A stretch of 6,874 nucleotides of DNA, from the NCBI GenBank assembly GCA_946481625.1, contig CAMLOZ010000193.1:1-6874 (forward strand). Reading direction: 5' to 3'. This document shows, piece after piece, positions 6,338 to 6,874 of this stretch (positions within the stretch are counted from its first letter, which is position 1; each line of letters opens with the position of its first letter). The DNA comes from an uncultured Haloferula sp. (lineage in GTDB: Bacteria; Verrucomicrobiota; Verrucomicrobiae; Verrucomicrobiales; Akkermansiaceae). The position numbers were made by a program, and so were the translations under genes. Under the pieces are notes generated by a model. That model searched no databases. It was not told where the DNA came from and was given only the letters and a program-made list of their open reading frames with translations.

Positions 6338-6874
6338 ATGAATGCAATTTCCTCAGGACTTGCCGTGCTCGCGGGGCTGCTTGCGGCCGCCTGCGGGGAG
6401 GACGCGAAGGCACCGATGGACACCTCCGCGGCCCGCGAGAGGATGGTGACCGAGCAGATCGAGCGGAGGAGCGTTACGGATGCCCGCTTGCTGGCGGTCA
6501 TGCGGGCCGTGCCGCGTCATGAATTCATGCCGCCCGACACCCGTGAGATGGCCTATGACGATCGTGCCGTTCCCATCGGTCACGGTCAGACGATTTCCCA
6601 GCCGTACATCGTGGCTTTCATGACCCAATCGCTCGCCCTGAAACCGCAAGACCGCGTCCTGGAAGTCGGCACGGGCTCGGGTTACCAAGCGGCGGTGCTC
6701 GCCGGTCTGGTGAAAGAGGTCTATACGATCGAAATCGTGGAAGCGCTTGGCGAGCAAGCTGCGGAAACCTTGACGCGACTCGACTACAAGACCGTGAAAA
6801 CGCGCATTGGCGATGGCTACCGCGGCTGGCCGGAGGCGGCACCCTTCGATGCGATCATCGTCACTTGCGCGCCG
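6338..6874 (+). CDS. pcm: Protein-L-isoaspartate O-methyltransferase, lipoprotein-type, 5' part
   Basis: The frame is open from ATG at 6338 to the window end, giving 179 residues with no stop; the C-terminal third or so is missing. PCMT methylates L-isoaspartyl residues with S-adenosylmethionine so that damaged proteins can revert to aspartyl. Family motifs are clear: [12 protein letters not shown] (35-46), VPRHEFMP (58-65), [20 protein letters not shown] (73-92), the SAM-binding [15 protein letters not shown] (108-122), GDGYRGWPE (148-156) and [10 protein letters not shown] (170-179). Unusually, residues 1-19 read as a lipoprotein signal: a hydrophobic stretch [12 protein letters not shown] with Cys19 as the lipidation site and Gly/Glu at +2/+3, pointing to the outer membrane. 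A second in-frame ATG at 6416 (Met27) has GAAGG five bases upstream and would give a cytoplasmic enzyme. The 6338 start is preferred because the upstream residues form a coherent signal, but both remain possible. Confidence 0.9.
   Translation, partial: MNAISSGLAVLAGLLAAACGEDAKAPMDTSAARERMVTEQIERRSVTDARLLAVMRAVPRHEFMPPDTREMAYDDRAVPIGHGQTISQPYIVAFMTQSLALKPQDRVLEVGTGSGYQAAVLAGLVKEVYTIEIVEALGEQAAETLTRLDYKTVKTRIGDGYRGWPEAAPFDAIIVTCAP

Noticed and set aside
6353..6757. Minus-strand reading of 134 residues opposite the isoaspartyl methyltransferase.
   Set aside because: It is a shadow: the plus strand carries all the methyltransferase motifs over the same bases.
1..6874. A defence system, mobile element or biosynthetic cluster across the window.
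   Set aside because: No transposase, integrase, nuclease, toxin-antitoxin pair, repeat array or cluster-type enzyme set was found; the genes are unrelated housekeeping, envelope and exported functions.

Overview
The window reads as ordinary chromosomal DNA from a G+C-rich Gram-negative bacterium. The best guess is Verrucomicrobiota, in the Luteolibacter-like part of the group, held with moderate confidence only. Three things support this: an exported metzincin followed by a 'YRVQSSTNPSGTW...FYRL' beta-module of a style common in exported verrucomicrobial proteins; a lipoprotein signal on the isoaspartyl methyltransferase, implying an outer membrane or periplasm; and a near absence of clear Shine-Dalgarno sequences before otherwise convincing starts. 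No sequence search was possible, so the lineage is inference.

Layout, left to right. (1) The 3' part of a calcineurin-like metallophosphoesterase (+) runs in from the left edge and meets, tail to tail with a 4-bp gap, a small DUF486/DMT-type four-helix membrane protein (-). (2) A 199-bp gap holds two adjacent hairpins. It is followed by a secreted metzincin-type protease (-) with an unusual Cys/His tail and an AT-rich upstream promoter zone. (3) A DUF4105 (Lnb_N-like) membrane-anchored protein (-) overlaps the end of an EamA/DMT permease gene (-), and the two probably form one transcript. (4) Across a 119-bp divergent gap lies a small hydrophobic membrane protein (+). (5) A GNAT acetyltransferase (-) sits 4 nt behind an N-carbamoylputrescine amidase (aguB, -), a likely two-gene operon. 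(6) Divergent from aguB, a protein-L-isoaspartate O-methyltransferase (+) with an N-terminal lipobox runs off the right edge.

The genes do not form one pathway. Three local units can be argued: the permease/DUF4105 pair at the cell envelope; the aguB/GNAT pair, where AguB would yield putrescine and an adjacent N-acetyltransferase could act on an amine; and the exported metzincin on its own promoter. I see no transposase, integrase, tRNA, rRNA, CRISPR array, phage gene or defence system. The observations most worth a second look are the lipoprotein-type isoaspartyl methyltransferase with a possible second cytoplasmic start, the metzincin's Cys/His-rich C-terminus, and the hairpin pair in the gap before the DUF486 gene.
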